Assembly: GCA_017528825.1 (NCBI GenBank)
Contig: JAFXOI010000003.1
Location: forward strand, 1-64,000
Direction of reading: 5' to 3'
From: Elusimicrobiaceae bacterium
GTDB lineage: Bacteria; Elusimicrobiota; Elusimicrobia; Elusimicrobiales; Elusimicrobiaceae
Length of the DNA: 64,000 bases
Part shown: positions 32,538-42,153 of the stretch, one piece after another
Layout of the letters: each line of letters begins with the position of its first letter
Position numbering within the stretch: position 1 is the first letter of the stretch
Translations under genes and position numbers: made by a program
The notes under the pieces: generated by a model
What the model was told of the DNA's origin: nothing
Database searches by the model: none
The model's input: the letters and a program-made list of their open reading frames with translations, nothing else

Positions 32538-33707
32538 ATGGACCAGTTGGCTTTACACAACAAATTTAATGAAGTTTTTCAAAAAGAAAAATTATATTTT
32601 TTTGCCCCCGGTCGGATTAATTTGATCGGCGAACATACCGATTATAATGGGGGGCATGTCTTCCCGTGCGCCCTTTCTTTTGGCACCCATTGTGTATTTC
32701 GTAAACGAGAAGATCGTAAAATACGTTTGCACTCAGTAAATTTTCCTCAACAAGGTATTATTGAAGCGGATGTAAATGCCATTGCATACGATTCGAAAAA
32801 AGATTGGGCTAATTATCCTTTAGGGGTAATCAAAATGTTGCAGGAACATGGGTATCGGATTGACCATGGATTTGAGCTGTTGTTTTGGGGAGATATCCCG
32901 AACGGAGCGGGTTTATCCTCTTCGGCATCTATTGAATTAGTGACAGCGGTGGCCATGAACGATGCTTTCCAGCTGCACATTCCTCAAATTGAGTTAGTCA
33001 AAATTTCTCAGGAAGCGGAAAATAAATTTGTGGGGATGAATTGCGGAATTATGGATCAATTTGCCAGTGGCATGGGAAAAGAAAATCATGCTATTTTGCT
33101 AGATTGTAATAGTTTGAAATATGAATATGTACCTCTTGATTTGCAAGGAGTATCTATTTTAATTATTAATAGTAATAAAAAACATTCCTTAGTTTCTTCC
33201 GCTTACAATGACCGCCGACGGGAAAGTGAAAATGCTCTAAAAGCATTAAAAACCAAGCTGCCGATTGGTAGTTTGGGGGAACTGTCTATAGAAGAATTTG
33301 AAGCTCACAAGGCATTAATCCAAAACCCTGTAGAACGCAAGCGTGCCAAACATGCGGTTTATGAAAACCAACGCACCTTACAAGCTGCCCGGGCTTTAAA
33401 AGCAGGGGATTTGGCTACCTTTGGCAAACTGATGAATCAGTCTCATATTTCCTTGCGGGATGATTATGAAACCAGTTGTAAGGAATTAGATATTATTACC
33501 GAAGAATGTTGGAAAAATCCGGCGGTATTAGGTGCGCGAATTACAGGGGGAGGTTTTGGCGGATGTGCGGTGGCTTTGGTCAAAGATGAAGCCATCAAAA
33601 ACGTAATCGATCAGGTGGGAAAAGCGTATGAGGAACAAACCGGATTAAAAGCCGATTTTTATATTGCTTCTGTTGGGGGACCTGCCAGGCAGATGCAGAA
33701 AAGATAG
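32538..33707 (+). CDS. galK: galactokinase
   Basis: A 389-residue GHMP kinase making galactose-1-phosphate. The galactokinase signature FAPGRINLIGEHTDYNGGHVFPCAL, the ATP loop IPNGAGLSSSASIELVTAVAM, the region NKFVGMNCGIMDQFASGMG with the catalytic aspartate, and GARITGGGFGGCAVALV are all present. ATG 32538 is chosen over 32493 because GGAGAAG precedes it and the protein then begins like other GalK proteins. 17 nt after galM. Confidence 0.96.
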   Translation: MDQLALHNKFNEVFQKEKLYFFAPGRINLIGEHTDYNGGHVFPCALSFGTHCVFRKREDRKIRLHSVNFPQQGIIEADVNAIAYDSKKDWANYPLGVIKMLQEHGYRIDHGFELLFWGDIPNGAGLSSSASIELVTAVAMNDAFQLHIPQIELVKISQEAENKFVGMNCGIMDQFASGMGKENHAILLDCNSLKYEYVPLDLQGVSILIINSNKKHSLVSSAYNDRRRESENALKALKTKLPIGSLGELSIEEFEAHKALIQNPVERKRAKHAVYENQRTLQAARALKAGDLATFGKLMNQSHISLRDDYETSCKELDIITEECWKNPAVLGARITGGGFGGCAVALVKDEAIKNVIDQVGKAYEEQTGLKADFYIASVGGPARQMQKR

Positions 33708-33718
33708 TAGAGGAATCT

Positions 33719-35224
33719 ATGAACGTTAACTTATGGATAGATAAATTAGTTTTGTATGCTTTACGCCAACAACTTATTGTACCGCAAGATCGTGTCTGGG
33801 CGGTAAACCAGTTGCTCTCTATTTTACAGATAGATGACTATAAACCCACTGGTTTTTCCGGGAAAACGCCGCAATATCCTTGCGAAATTCTTTCTAAATT
33901 ATGTGATTTCGCAGCCCAAAAGGGATTGATTGTTCCCGATACGGTAACCATGCGTGATTTATTTGACACAAAGATTATGGGCGTATTTGCCAAACGGCCT
34001 TCGGAAACGATTGCGGAGTTCTTTCAACTTTTGAAGACAGATCCACGCAAAGCAACTGACAAATTTTATCACGATGCGTGTGCTTTGGATTATATTCGTA
34101 CGGCGCGCGTTGCTAAGAATCTGGCTTGGAAATCTCGTACCGCGTATGGAAATTTGGATATAACGATTAATATGTCTAAACCGGAAAAAGACCCTAAGGA
34201 TATTGAGATGGCCTTGCATGCAAAATCTTCGGCTTATCCGGCTTGTTTGTTATGTAAAGAAAACGAGGGCTATGCCGGCCGGATAAATCATCCAGCCCGC
34301 CAAACGATTCGGCTCATTCCATTAGATTTACTGAAGGACGGTCACCCGTGGTATTTACAATATTCTCCTTACGGATATTACCGGGAGCATTGTATCTGTT
34401 TGTCTGACAAACATGAACCGATGAAACTGACCCAAAAAAGTTTTGCGCGTTTATTAAATTTTGTGGCACTTTTTCCTCATTATTTTATAGGTTCGAATGC
34501 TGATTTGCCCATTGTAGGCGGTTCTATTTTGACCCATGACCATTTCCAAGGCGGGCGATATGTATTTGCCATGGAAAAGGCTCCGCTGGAAAAAACATTT
34601 CAATTAACCCAATTCCCGGCTGTGAAAGCCGGCATTGTGAAATGGCCGATGAGCGTTATTCGGCTCAGCGGCAAGAAACAGGATTTGATAGAAGCCGGTG
34701 CTTATATTCTGAAAAAATGGCGCGGATATAGCGATCTCAACGCAGATATTATCGCCAAAACCGGAAATACCGTGCATAATACCATTACGCCGATTGCCCG
34801 CCGTCGCGGTCGGGTTTTTGAATTGGATTTGGTTTTGCGCAATAACCGTACCACACCGCAATTCCCCATGGGGCTTTTCCATCCGCATGCCGAAGTACAT
34901 CATATTAAAAAAGAAAATATTGGTTTAATTGAGGTGATGGGCTTGGCGGTGTTGCCGGCCCGGCTTGCACAAGAGCTAAACGATTTGAAACCTTATTTAA
35001 TTCGGCGTGATTTAACAGGATTATCTAAGCATGAATCCTTAAAGAAGCACGCGATATGGGCGAGCGATTTGTTGGAAAAACATCAATTCACTGCACGAAA
35101 TGTAACTAAAATTTTGAGAGCAGAAGTAGGAAATGTGTTTGCTAAAGTTTTGGAGTATGCCGGAGTTTATAAAAGGACCCCAGAAGGAAAAAAAGCTTTT
35201 GACCGGTTTATTCAAAAACTGTGA
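33719..35224 (+). CDS. galT: UDP-glucose--hexose-1-phosphate uridylyltransferase (class II)
   Basis: A 501-residue GalT of the second family (COG4468-type, common in Firmicutes), not the 350-residue HPH type. Visible: NLWIDKLVLYALRQQLI, NLDITINMSKPEKDPKDIEMAL, PACLLCKENEGYAGRINHPARQTIRLIPL, YYREHCICLSDKHEPM, and the active-site region NADLPIVGGSILTHDHFQGGRY. It exchanges galactose-1-phosphate for glucose-1-phosphate on UDP. A galE epimerase is not in this window. Confidence 0.94.
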   Translation: MNVNLWIDKLVLYALRQQLIVPQDRVWAVNQLLSILQIDDYKPTGFSGKTPQYPCEILSKLCDFAAQKGLIVPDTVTMRDLFDTKIMGVFAKRPSETIAEFFQLLKTDPRKATDKFYHDACALDYIRTARVAKNLAWKSRTAYGNLDITINMSKPEKDPKDIEMALHAKSSAYPACLLCKENEGYAGRINHPARQTIRLIPLDLLKDGHPWYLQYSPYGYYREHCICLSDKHEPMKLTQKSFARLLNFVALFPHYFIGSNADLPIVGGSILTHDHFQGGRYVFAMEKAPLEKTFQLTQFPAVKAGIVKWPMSVIRLSGKKQDLIEAGAYILKKWRGYSDLNADIIAKTGNTVHNTITPIARRRGRVFELDLVLRNNRTTPQFPMGLFHPHAEVHHIKKENIGLIEVMGLAVLPARLAQELNDLKPYLIRRDLTGLSKHESLKKHAIWASDLLEKHQFTARNVTKILRAEVGNVFAKVLEYAGVYKRTPEGKKAFDRFIQKL

Positions 35225-35303
35225 GAGATACCTATTCGTACGGCTTTATGATTAAAATCTCTTGGTTAATAGGTGAAGTCCCAGGAGTGGTTTTATATAA
35301 AAA

Positions 35304-35332
35304 TCCCCGTCGGGAGTTAATCCTAACGGGGA
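35304..35332. terminator. hairpin terminator of the CCCCGT/ACGGGG family
   Basis: TCCCCGT/ACGGGGA stem enclosing an inner GGGA/TCCT pairing; minus-strand T-run follows (TTTTTATA), so it best serves the pilin gene at 35401. Near-identical hairpins lie at 46666 and 59581, both within the island-flanking repeats. Confidence 0.65.
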
Positions 35333-35400
35333 TGTGTTAAAACTTAAAACTCAATACGGCAGGTATCCTGCACCCAACATAAGGAGCTACAGACTAAACA

Positions 35401-35859
35401 TTAAGGATAAGTGTAGTATGAATAGCTCGTATTTACAGGTGTACCCGTTTCCTTAGCACATAGACGATGATACAAGGAATCCGTACCATAGACGTAACAA
35501 CGTCTAACTCCTGTGCTTAATTTGACTAGGTACGCGACCTTTTCATCTTTGTCTTTGCAGTAAATCTCATTATTTGAGGGAGAAAGATAACAGGTCCCCC
35601 AGTCATATTTACGCTCAGACTTGAAGGTACTGGTTGAAGCCGGCATACCTATATCCAATTTTTCGAAGTCATCGGTATATTCATCATTTGTCATATGATA
35701 AATTTTCTCAGAAGTATACATTGACTCCACCACTGTTTTGAGCTGCACAAAGCGAGCAGTCAATACAGAGATTTGGTATTGTGGTAAGGCAATAGCCGAC
35801 AAAATACCGATAATTAAAACTACTACCAACAATTCAATAAGTGTAAAACCCTTTTTCAT
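35401..35859 (-). CDS. type IV pilin-like protein
   Basis: A 152-residue pilin: leader MKKG, then FTLIELLVVVLIIGILSAIALPQYQ, helix ISVLTARFVQLKTVVESMYTSEKIYHMTNDEYTDDFEKLDI and a C-terminal domain with cysteines at GTCYLS, IYCKDK, RRCYVYG and HRLCAKE, spaced as in the other pilins here. Strong ribosome site AGGAGG 8 nt before the ATG; TATAAT on the minus strand at about 35903-35898. This one has no structured leader. Confidence 0.9.
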   Translation of the reverse strand: MKKGFTLIELLVVVLIIGILSAIALPQYQISVLTARFVQLKTVVESMYTSEKIYHMTNDEYTDDFEKLDIGMPASTSTFKSERKYDWGTCYLSPSNNEIYCKDKDEKVAYLVKLSTGVRRCYVYGTDSLYHRLCAKETGTPVNTSYSYYTYP

Positions 35860-35954
35860 ATGATAAACCTCCTATATTAATATAGGTATATTCATATTAT
35901 AGTGGAATAGAGAGAAAAATCAACATTACTTCTGTAAGGGAAATGGTGTGCCAA

Positions 35955-36186
35955 AACCCCGTTGGGCTTTTGCCTCAACGGGGATTTATGCTTAAAATCA
36001 AAAAACTCGCACAAGGCAAGGTTTCAAATTAGTACGGTGCTTCCAGTTTCTCTAGCACTATGCTGATTTTTCAAACAGGCAGTAAACAGGCAAAAAATGG
36101 CCCTTTTTTCTTTCCAAAGCGACGATAAAGCGAGGAAAATGGCTTTTAAACAGGCGACAAACAGGCGAGAAATGTTATTTTCAAAG
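35955..36186. repeat. composite intergenic repeat A: hairpin, palindrome and iterated units
   Basis: Fills the gene-free stretch 35860-36238. In order: hairpin CCCCGTTG...CAACGGGG (35958-35984); imperfect palindrome AAATTAGTACGGTG...TAGCACTATGCTGATTTT (36026-36070); three iterated units, each with an 8-mer repeated at 11-nt phase (AAACAGGC twice; AAAGCGAC/AAAGCGAG; AAACAGGCG twice) followed by an AAAATGGC-like segment. The same series, expanded, is at 46711-47030. Confidence 0.65.
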
Positions 36187-36203
36187 TTAAAATCAAAAAA
36201 TGC

Positions 36204-36232
36204 TTGATAAATAAATAATTTATTAGTAAACT
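36204..36232 (+). promoter_or_regulatory. promoter of the MarR-led lipid operon (leaderless)
   Basis: TTGATA (36204-36209), 17-nt spacer, TAAACT (36227-36232), ATG 6 nt later at 36239 with no ribosome site. A leaderless message is expected. Confidence 0.65.
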
Positions 36233-36238
36233 ATTTAT

Positions 36239-36727
36239 ATGGAAACAAATAAAACGAACTTACGTCCTTACGGTATCAATCCGGAAAAAGGGCGCGATTA
36301 TGAGAATATTACGTATGTGTTAGCGCTGGTTTATAACCTGTTGCAAACGCGCGTGGAAAAATACTTGCTTCCTCATGGTTTGTCGGCTGTGCAATTTAAT
36401 TTACTGATGCTTGCCGCTTATCAGAATAATGGTAAGGGACTTAGCCAAGTGGAGTTATCCAAACGCCTCATTGCCTCGGCCAGTAACATCACGAAACTGG
36501 TAGAAAAATCGGTCAATGTCGGTTTGATTACGCGCCAAACCAATCCAAAAAGCCGCCGCGAAAATATTATTTGTATTACGCAAAAAGGACAAAATTTGAT
36601 TGATGAGGTATGGCCGGAATATGATAAACTGGTAAGGGAATTGACGGAGAGAATTCCGTCTGCCGATCGTGCCCAATTTGAAACCATTTTATGTAATTGG
36701 TTTGTAACTTTACAAAAGGATAAATGA
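36239..36727 (+). CDS. MarR-family transcriptional regulator
   Basis: A 162-residue winged-helix regulator: helix 1 dimerisation (YENITYVLALVYNLLQTRVEKYLL), HTH and wing (LSQVELSKRLIASASNITKLVEKSVNVGLITRQTNPKSRRENIICITQKGQNLIDEVWP). MarR proteins usually repress their own operon and respond to small aromatic or fatty-acyl ligands. It overlaps the following lipid gene by 4 nt, so it probably controls the operon. Confidence 0.9.
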   Translation: METNKTNLRPYGINPEKGRDYENITYVLALVYNLLQTRVEKYLLPHGLSAVQFNLLMLAAYQNNGKGLSQVELSKRLIASASNITKLVEKSVNVGLITRQTNPKSRRENIICITQKGQNLIDEVWPEYDKLVRELTERIPSADRAQFETILCNWFVTLQKDK

Positions 36728-39700
36728 CTATGTTTGCACTTCTTAAAACCTTCTTTAATCGTTCGTTTTTAGCGTTATTTTGTACGCAATATCTAGGTGC
36801 ATTTAACGATAATTTTTTCCGCACGGCTATGGCTACTTTTATTACTTATAAAGTAACCAGTATGTCTGCCGGCAGTAAATCGGTTATAGTTTCTTTAGCA
36901 GTAGCCTTATTTATGTTGCCGTTTTTCTTATTCTCGGCGTTAGCCGGGGAACTGGCGGATAAATTTCGCAAAGACATCCTCATTAAAGCAATCAAAGGAT
37001 TGGAAGTGGTTATTGTTCTGTTAGCCGGCGTTGGATTTTTAACAACTAACGTACCGCTTTTGCTTGGCATATTATTTTTGATGGGGGCGCAATCGGCTTT
37101 CTTTGGGCCGGTCAAGTATAGTATTTTGCCGGATATTTTAGGGGAAAAACAACTCATTTCCGGTAACGGTATTATTGAAGCGGGTACTTATGGTTCCATT
37201 TTACAAGGAACGGTATTTGGTGGCTTAATCATTACGGTAACACACATTGACCTATTCGGGCGCTCTTTTCCTGTAACCGATAAATTTTTGCCGGGTATTA
37301 TTTTAGTTGTAGCAATTTTAGGACTACTTGCCAGTTTGTTTATTCCGGCACAAAAACCGGCCAATGCGGCTTTGAAAGTAGATAAGAATTTTCTACGTAG
37401 CACCTGGAAAAATATGGCATTTGCCAAGCAAAACCACGATATTTTCCTGTGTATTTTGGGTATTTCCTGGTTTTGGATGTTGGGCACCGCGCTTGTGGCA
37501 CAAATGCCGTCTTTGGCTCACAACATTTTAAATGGAACTCCGGGGTTATTTACTTTTTTACTTACGCTTTTCTCGTGTGGAATTGGGCTTGGGTCACTGC
37601 TTTGTCAATTTTTAGTGAAAGGTGAAATTACCAGTAAATATGTGCCCGTCAGTGCGCTATTAATGACGGTGTTCTTGGCAGATTTAGCCTGTGCCACTTC
37701 CGGTTATGTGCCCTCTGCATTACCGATAGACTACAAAGAATTTTTGATGACATTTACGGGCAAACGCATTACGGTGGATTTGCTTGGTTTTGCTATTTGT
37801 GGTGGGTTGTATGTGGTACCGCTAAATGCTATGCTGCAGTTTTTGGCGGGTGAAGATACACGCTCTCGCGTAATTGCCACTAATAATATTATTAACTCGC
37901 TTTTTATGGTGCTTGGCAGCGGGTTCTGTGCGCTGCTCTTGGCCATGCACTTCACAATTCCTACTGTTTTTGGAGTAATTGCTTTTGCTAATGCGATAGC
38001 GGCCATCTACATCTGCGGTTTGTTGCCACATCACATTATCCGTATGATTTTAACACGCGTGTTAAATTTTGTGTACGGGGTAAAAGTAAAAGGAATAGAA
38101 CATTGGAAAAACTTGCAAGGCAATGCCCTTATTATCGCTAACCATACTTCATTTTTAGATGCGGTATTGTTATGGGTATATATTCCGGGGCATTTGTATT
38201 TTGCAATAGATACATACGTTACTCAAAAATGGTGGATAAAACCTTTCTTACACTTAGTAAAGTATTTCCCGATTGACCCCACTAACCCGATGGCAGTAAA
38301 ATCCATTATTGAAGAAGTAAAATCGGGCAAGCGGGTCGTTATCTTTCCGGAAGGGCGCATTACGACTACCGGTGGTCTTATGAAAATTTATCCCGGCCCG
38401 GCCATGATTGCCGATAAAGGAAATGCACAACTGCTGCCCATTTGTTTGGAAGGAAGCCAGTACTCGCTATTCTCTCGTTTCGGCACGCAGTTAAAAACAC
38501 GTCCGCAAAGTAAAATTACAATTACTATTCAAGCCCCCAAAACCTTACAGATTGATGAAAGCATAAAAGGCAAAGCCCGCCGTTTAGCAGCTGCGCGCGG
38601 GCTCTATGACATTATGGTCAATATGAAGTATGAGGCCGGCAACGCGGAAGAAACCCTATTTGATTCCTTGTTAGATGCGTATGAACTGGTTGGCCGTAAC
38701 AAACGTATTATCAATGATGCCACGCGCAAGCCGCTTAATTTTGGGCCCTTTTTAACTGCGGTATTTGTACTGGGGAAGAAAATCGCCAAGCATCAAAAAC
38801 CGGGCGAAAAGGCAGGATTTTTATTGCCCAACATGACGGCCAGCGTGGTGGCTTTCTTTGGCATGCGTGCGTTTAATATTACACCGTGCATGCTCAATTT
38901 TTCTATCGGTGTAAAAAATATGCTGGCGTGTTGTAAGGCGGCCAAAATCACCACCATTTTTACTTCCAAGTTATTTTTGCGGCAAGGCGGCCTTTTGGAA
39001 ACAGCCGAAGCCTTAAAAAAGGCGGGGATAAGACTGGTGTATTTGGAAGATTTGAAAAAAGAAATTACTACCTGGGATAAATTAGTCGGTTTAACAGCGT
39101 CTTATTTCCCGCGCCGTTATTATAAAAAAGTACGTGGTAACGTAGGCCCCAAAGATCCGGCCGTTGTGCTTTTTACATCGGGCAGCGAAGGCACGCCTAA
39201 AGGGGTTGTTCTCTCCCATGAAAACATACAAGCTAACCGTTTGCAACTGCAAAGCGTGTTAGACTTTGGGCTGAAAGACCGTGTGTTTAACGCAATGCCG
39301 ATTTTCCATTCATTTGGCCTGACGGTAGGCACATTGCTTCCGTTATTGTGTGGGGTGCCTGTATTTTTCTATCCGTCTCCGTTACATTACCGTATTGTGC
39401 CGGAACTTATTTATGATCGCAATGCCACCATTATTTTCGGAACAGATACCTTTTTCAACGGTTATGCCAAAATGGCCCATCCGTATGATTTCTACTCGGT
39501 ACGTTTAGCAGTGGTGGGGGCCGAAAAACTGAAAGAAGAAACCATCCGCAGATACTACGACCAGTTCGGTTTGCGTATCATGGAAGGATACGGGGCAACC
39601 GAAACCGCGCCTGTGATGGCCGTCAACACGCCTATGTATTTCAAACGCGGCAGTGTAGGCCGTCTGTTACCGGGTATTGAATATAAGTTGGAACAAATGC

Positions 39701-40185
39701 CCGGCGTGGAAGACGGTGGTAAACTGCTTGTTAAAGGGGCCAATATTATGGCCGGATATTTGCGCGACAGCAACCCCGGCGTATTGGAACCGCCGCAGGA
39801 TGGGTGGTATGATACGGGCGATATTGTGCGTGTAGATGAAGACGGATTTGTATTTATTTTAGGTCGCGCAAAACGCTTTGCCAAAATAGCGGGCGAAATG
39901 ATTTCTTTAACGGCCGTTGAAACGGAAATCAATGCCTTGTGGCCGAACAAAATGCACGCGGTAGTCAATATCCCCGATGAGAAAAAAGGAGAACAGTTGG
40001 TACTGTTTAGCACGGAACCCACTGCAGAACGCGGGGCATTACTGGCCGCTTTTAAAGAAAAAGGCCTAAGTGAACTGGCCGTACCCAAAACCATTCGCGT
40101 AGTGGAAGAAATTCCGCTGATGGGTACGGGCAAAGTAGATTACGTGAAACTCAAAGAAATGGCTGCCACCAATGAATCTATTTAA
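36724..40185 (+). CDS. MFS transporter-acyltransferase-acyl-ACP ligase fusion (LplT-Aas type)
   Basis: A 1153-residue three-part protein. Residues 1-440: MFS domain with about 12 helices (FNDNFFRTAMATFITYKV; ELADKFRKDILIKAIKGLE), like LplT lysophospholipid transporters. About 445-640: PlsC acyltransferase with NHTSFLDAVLL (HX4D) and FPEGRITTTG. About 650-1153: AMP-binding acyl ligase with LFTSGSEGTPKGVVLSHEN, GYGATETAP, DGWYDTGDIVRVDEDGF and MGTGKVDY. It would flip lysophospholipid inward, activate a fatty acid and re-acylate it. E. coli splits this over lplT and aas; fused forms are known in other phyla. Confidence 0.93.
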   Translation: MTMFALLKTFFNRSFLALFCTQYLGAFNDNFFRTAMATFITYKVTSMSAGSKSVIVSLAVALFMLPFFLFSALAGELADKFRKDILIKAIKGLEVVIVLLAGVGFLTTNVPLLLGILFLMGAQSAFFGPVKYSILPDILGEKQLISGNGIIEAGTYGSILQGTVFGGLIITVTHIDLFGRSFPVTDKFLPGIILVVAILGLLASLFIPAQKPANAALKVDKNFLRSTWKNMAFAKQNHDIFLCILGISWFWMLGTALVAQMPSLAHNILNGTPGLFTFLLTLFSCGIGLGSLLCQFLVKGEITSKYVPVSALLMTVFLADLACATSGYVPSALPIDYKEFLMTFTGKRITVDLLGFAICGGLYVVPLNAMLQFLAGEDTRSRVIATNNIINSLFMVLGSGFCALLLAMHFTIPTVFGVIAFANAIAAIYICGLLPHHIIRMILTRVLNFVYGVKVKGIEHWKNLQGNALIIANHTSFLDAVLLWVYIPGHLYFAIDTYVTQKWWIKPFLHLVKYFPIDPTNPMAVKSIIEEVKSGKRVVIFPEGRITTTGGLMKIYPGPAMIADKGNAQLLPICLEGSQYSLFSRFGTQLKTRPQSKITITIQAPKTLQIDESIKGKARRLAAARGLYDIMVNMKYEAGNAEETLFDSLLDAYELVGRNKRIINDATRKPLNFGPFLTAVFVLGKKIAKHQKPGEKAGFLLPNMTASVVAFFGMRAFNITPCMLNFSIGVKNMLACCKAAKITTIFTSKLFLRQGGLLETAEALKKAGIRLVYLEDLKKEITTWDKLVGLTASYFPRRYYKKVRGNVGPKDPAVVLFTSGSEGTPKGVVLSHENIQANRLQLQSVLDFGLKDRVFNAMPIFHSFGLTVGTLLPLLCGVPVFFYPSPLHYRIVPELIYDRNATIIFGTDTFFNGYAKMAHPYDFYSVRLAVVGAEKLKEETIRRYYDQFGLRIMEGYGATETAPVMAVNTPMYFKRGSVGRLLPGIEYKLEQMPGVEDGGKLLVKGANIMAGYLRDSNPGVLEPPQDGWYDTGDIVRVDEDGFVFILGRAKRFAKIAGEMISLTAVETEINALWPNKMHAVVNIPDEKKGEQLVLFSTEPTAERGALLAAFKEKGLSELAVPKTIRVVEEIPLMGTGKVDYVKLKEMAATNESI

Positions 40186-41332
40186 AAAATGCTGGTATTC
40201 AAGCTTTATTACGCTGATTACGCTGGTATATTTTCGTAAAGTTTCGCTCTACGGAAAAGAAAATATACCGGCTGAAGATTCTGTCCTTTTTATTGGGTTA
40301 CATAAAAACGGAGCGGTGGACGGTTTTGTATATCATCGGGCATTAGCGCCGGTGGTATTTATGTTGGCGGCACAACTGCGGCGTAATCCAATTGTCCGTC
40401 TGTTTTTTGACGGGATAGAAGTCACACGCGATAAAGATAAAGGCGTGCATAGTAATATCGCCGCACTTAAAAAATGTATTTCATTTTTGGAAGAAAAAGG
40501 GCGTTTGTTTGTTTTCCCGGAGGGCACAAGTACCTTGGGCCCCGCCCACTTGCCCTTTAAGGAGGGAGCGGCTATTTTGGCTTCCCGCTTCAATTTTGAA
40601 AAAGCAAAATCATTGACGGTGGTGCCTTGCGGTGTGTTTTATGATGACCCAACCTGTTTGGGCGGTAAAGTAGAAGTGGTGGCAGGAAAACCCATTGTCT
40701 TTACGCAACCCACAGACCGTAAAGAAATTCACCGTTTGTTTACAGAAGCCTTAGAAAGAGTGGGTATAGATTATGCAGATGAAGAAGAGCAACGCACGAT
40801 ACAACAGGCTGCGGCGTTTTTGTCTTTGTATGGGGATGTTCCTTATCACATTTTTCTGCGTAAAATTTATGAAAATAAAGATTTATACCAGCAAGCAGCC
40901 GATATATTAGCCCAATTAAATCACGCGGGACTCAAATTATATAAAGGAGTGCCGATTTTCCCGCGCTCGCTACTAAATAGCGTATGGACTTGGTGTATTA
41001 CGGCGCCTTTTGTATTATATGCTTTTGGGTGGAATTTACTGCCAATATCAGCGGGGTATTTCTGCTCTAAAAAGTTTGCTGATGATAACAATGTAATTTC
41101 TCTGTGGAAAATTATTCCTTCTTTTACGTTGTGGTTAGTATTAACGGTTTTGGAACTTGTATTGTTCCCCAAATTAACTATACTGTCGTTGGCTGTTTCT
41201 TTACTTGGTTTTATTATTTACGGAGCATGGAAAAAGCATACGGTTAGTTTATACAACTGGTTGCGTTGGCCAAAAGGTATGAAAAAATTTAATGAGTTGC
41301 GTAAGGCTTTATATGAAAAAATTGTTCACTAA
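40172..41332 (+). CDS. PlsC-like lysophospholipid/glycerophosphate acyltransferase
   Basis: A 386-residue protein: N-terminal membrane-associated helix, acyltransferase core with GLHKNGAVDGF (His and Asp separated by five residues, as in the LPLAT subgroup with HxNxxxD) and FPEGTSTLGPAHLPFKEGAAILA, a helical middle, and two C-terminal membrane segments (about 305-360). Overlaps the fusion gene by 14 nt. Which phospholipid it acylates is unknown. Confidence 0.85.
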   Translation: MNLFKKCWYSSFITLITLVYFRKVSLYGKENIPAEDSVLFIGLHKNGAVDGFVYHRALAPVVFMLAAQLRRNPIVRLFFDGIEVTRDKDKGVHSNIAALKKCISFLEEKGRLFVFPEGTSTLGPAHLPFKEGAAILASRFNFEKAKSLTVVPCGVFYDDPTCLGGKVEVVAGKPIVFTQPTDRKEIHRLFTEALERVGIDYADEEEQRTIQQAAAFLSLYGDVPYHIFLRKIYENKDLYQQAADILAQLNHAGLKLYKGVPIFPRSLLNSVWTWCITAPFVLYAFGWNLLPISAGYFCSKKFADDNNVISLWKIIPSFTLWLVLTVLELVLFPKLTILSLAVSLLGFIIYGAWKKHTVSLYNWLRWPKGMKKFNELRKALYEKIVH

Positions 41333-42152
41333 AATTTTACCTCATGAACTATTATTTAATTTGTTTTTATTCATTACGGCTCTTCGGTTGTGGTGGATGA
41401 CTGGATTTTCTGTTAATAGTGTGTTATATACCTTGCTCCCGTTGGCATTAGGTTGGTATGCGTATGTGTTTCGTAACAGATGGAAATGGCGACTGGTAAT
41501 TTATTTTGTAGTAATGAATTTAGTCTTTGGCAGTTTGGGAACGATTTCTCCGCTCATCAATCCGCAAGGTAAAATGGATGCGCTTTTACAGCATTGGGAT
41601 AATTTGCTTATCGGCGGTAACTTATCCGTATGGTTAACGCCCTATATGCGTGTGTGGCTGACGGAAATTTTAGCGGCTTGTTATATGCTGTTTATGATAC
41701 AACTGCCTGTAGCTTGTATTTATTATTTATTTCAGCCGCTTAAAACGGCAAAAGGTTTTTACGTGGGATTATTTACGCTGTATGCTTTCGGCTTTACCGG
41801 ATATTTACTTGTCCCGGCCGTTGGCCCTTATTTAGCCATGTCAGATGTTTTTGGCGGGCCTATACAGGCAGGACCCGTCATGGATTTTTTGCATTATATG
41901 TACCCTAAGGGGACAAACTATACGGATGTTTTCCCAAGTCTGCATTGTGCGGTTTCTTTATTTATTCTGCTTTTTGATTCTAAATATCATAAGTTGCGAT
42001 TTTGGGGATATTTGGTGCCTTGTGTGGGGTTATGGATTTCTACGGTATATTTGCGGTACCATTATACGGTAGATTGTTTGGTCGGATTTGTATTAGCAAT
42101 TACCATGTTCTTATTTGCTGAGTACTATATGAAACATTGGGAGGGAAACTGA
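41313..42152 (+). CDS. PAP2-superfamily membrane phosphatase/phosphotransferase
   Basis: About 279 residues, six membrane helices. The C-terminal half carries the PAP2 second and third motifs, FPSLHCAVSLFILL and RYHYTVDCLVGFVLAI (catalytic histidines), with YLLVPAVGPYLA between helices. The arrangement is closest to the inositolphosphotransferase-like group. It likely dephosphorylates or transfers a lipid phosphate. ATG 41313 has TAAGG 7 nt upstream and overlaps the preceding gene by 20 nt; the frame from 41292 is less likely. Confidence 0.82.
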   Translation: MKKLFTKILPHELLFNLFLFITALRLWWMTGFSVNSVLYTLLPLALGWYAYVFRNRWKWRLVIYFVVMNLVFGSLGTISPLINPQGKMDALLQHWDNLLIGGNLSVWLTPYMRVWLTEILAACYMLFMIQLPVACIYYLFQPLKTAKGFYVGLFTLYAFGFTGYLLVPAVGPYLAMSDVFGGPIQAGPVMDFLHYMYPKGTNYTDVFPSLHCAVSLFILLFDSKYHKLRFWGYLVPCVGLWISTVYLRYHYTVDCLVGFVLAITMFLFAEYYMKHWEGN

Positions 42153-42153
42153 T

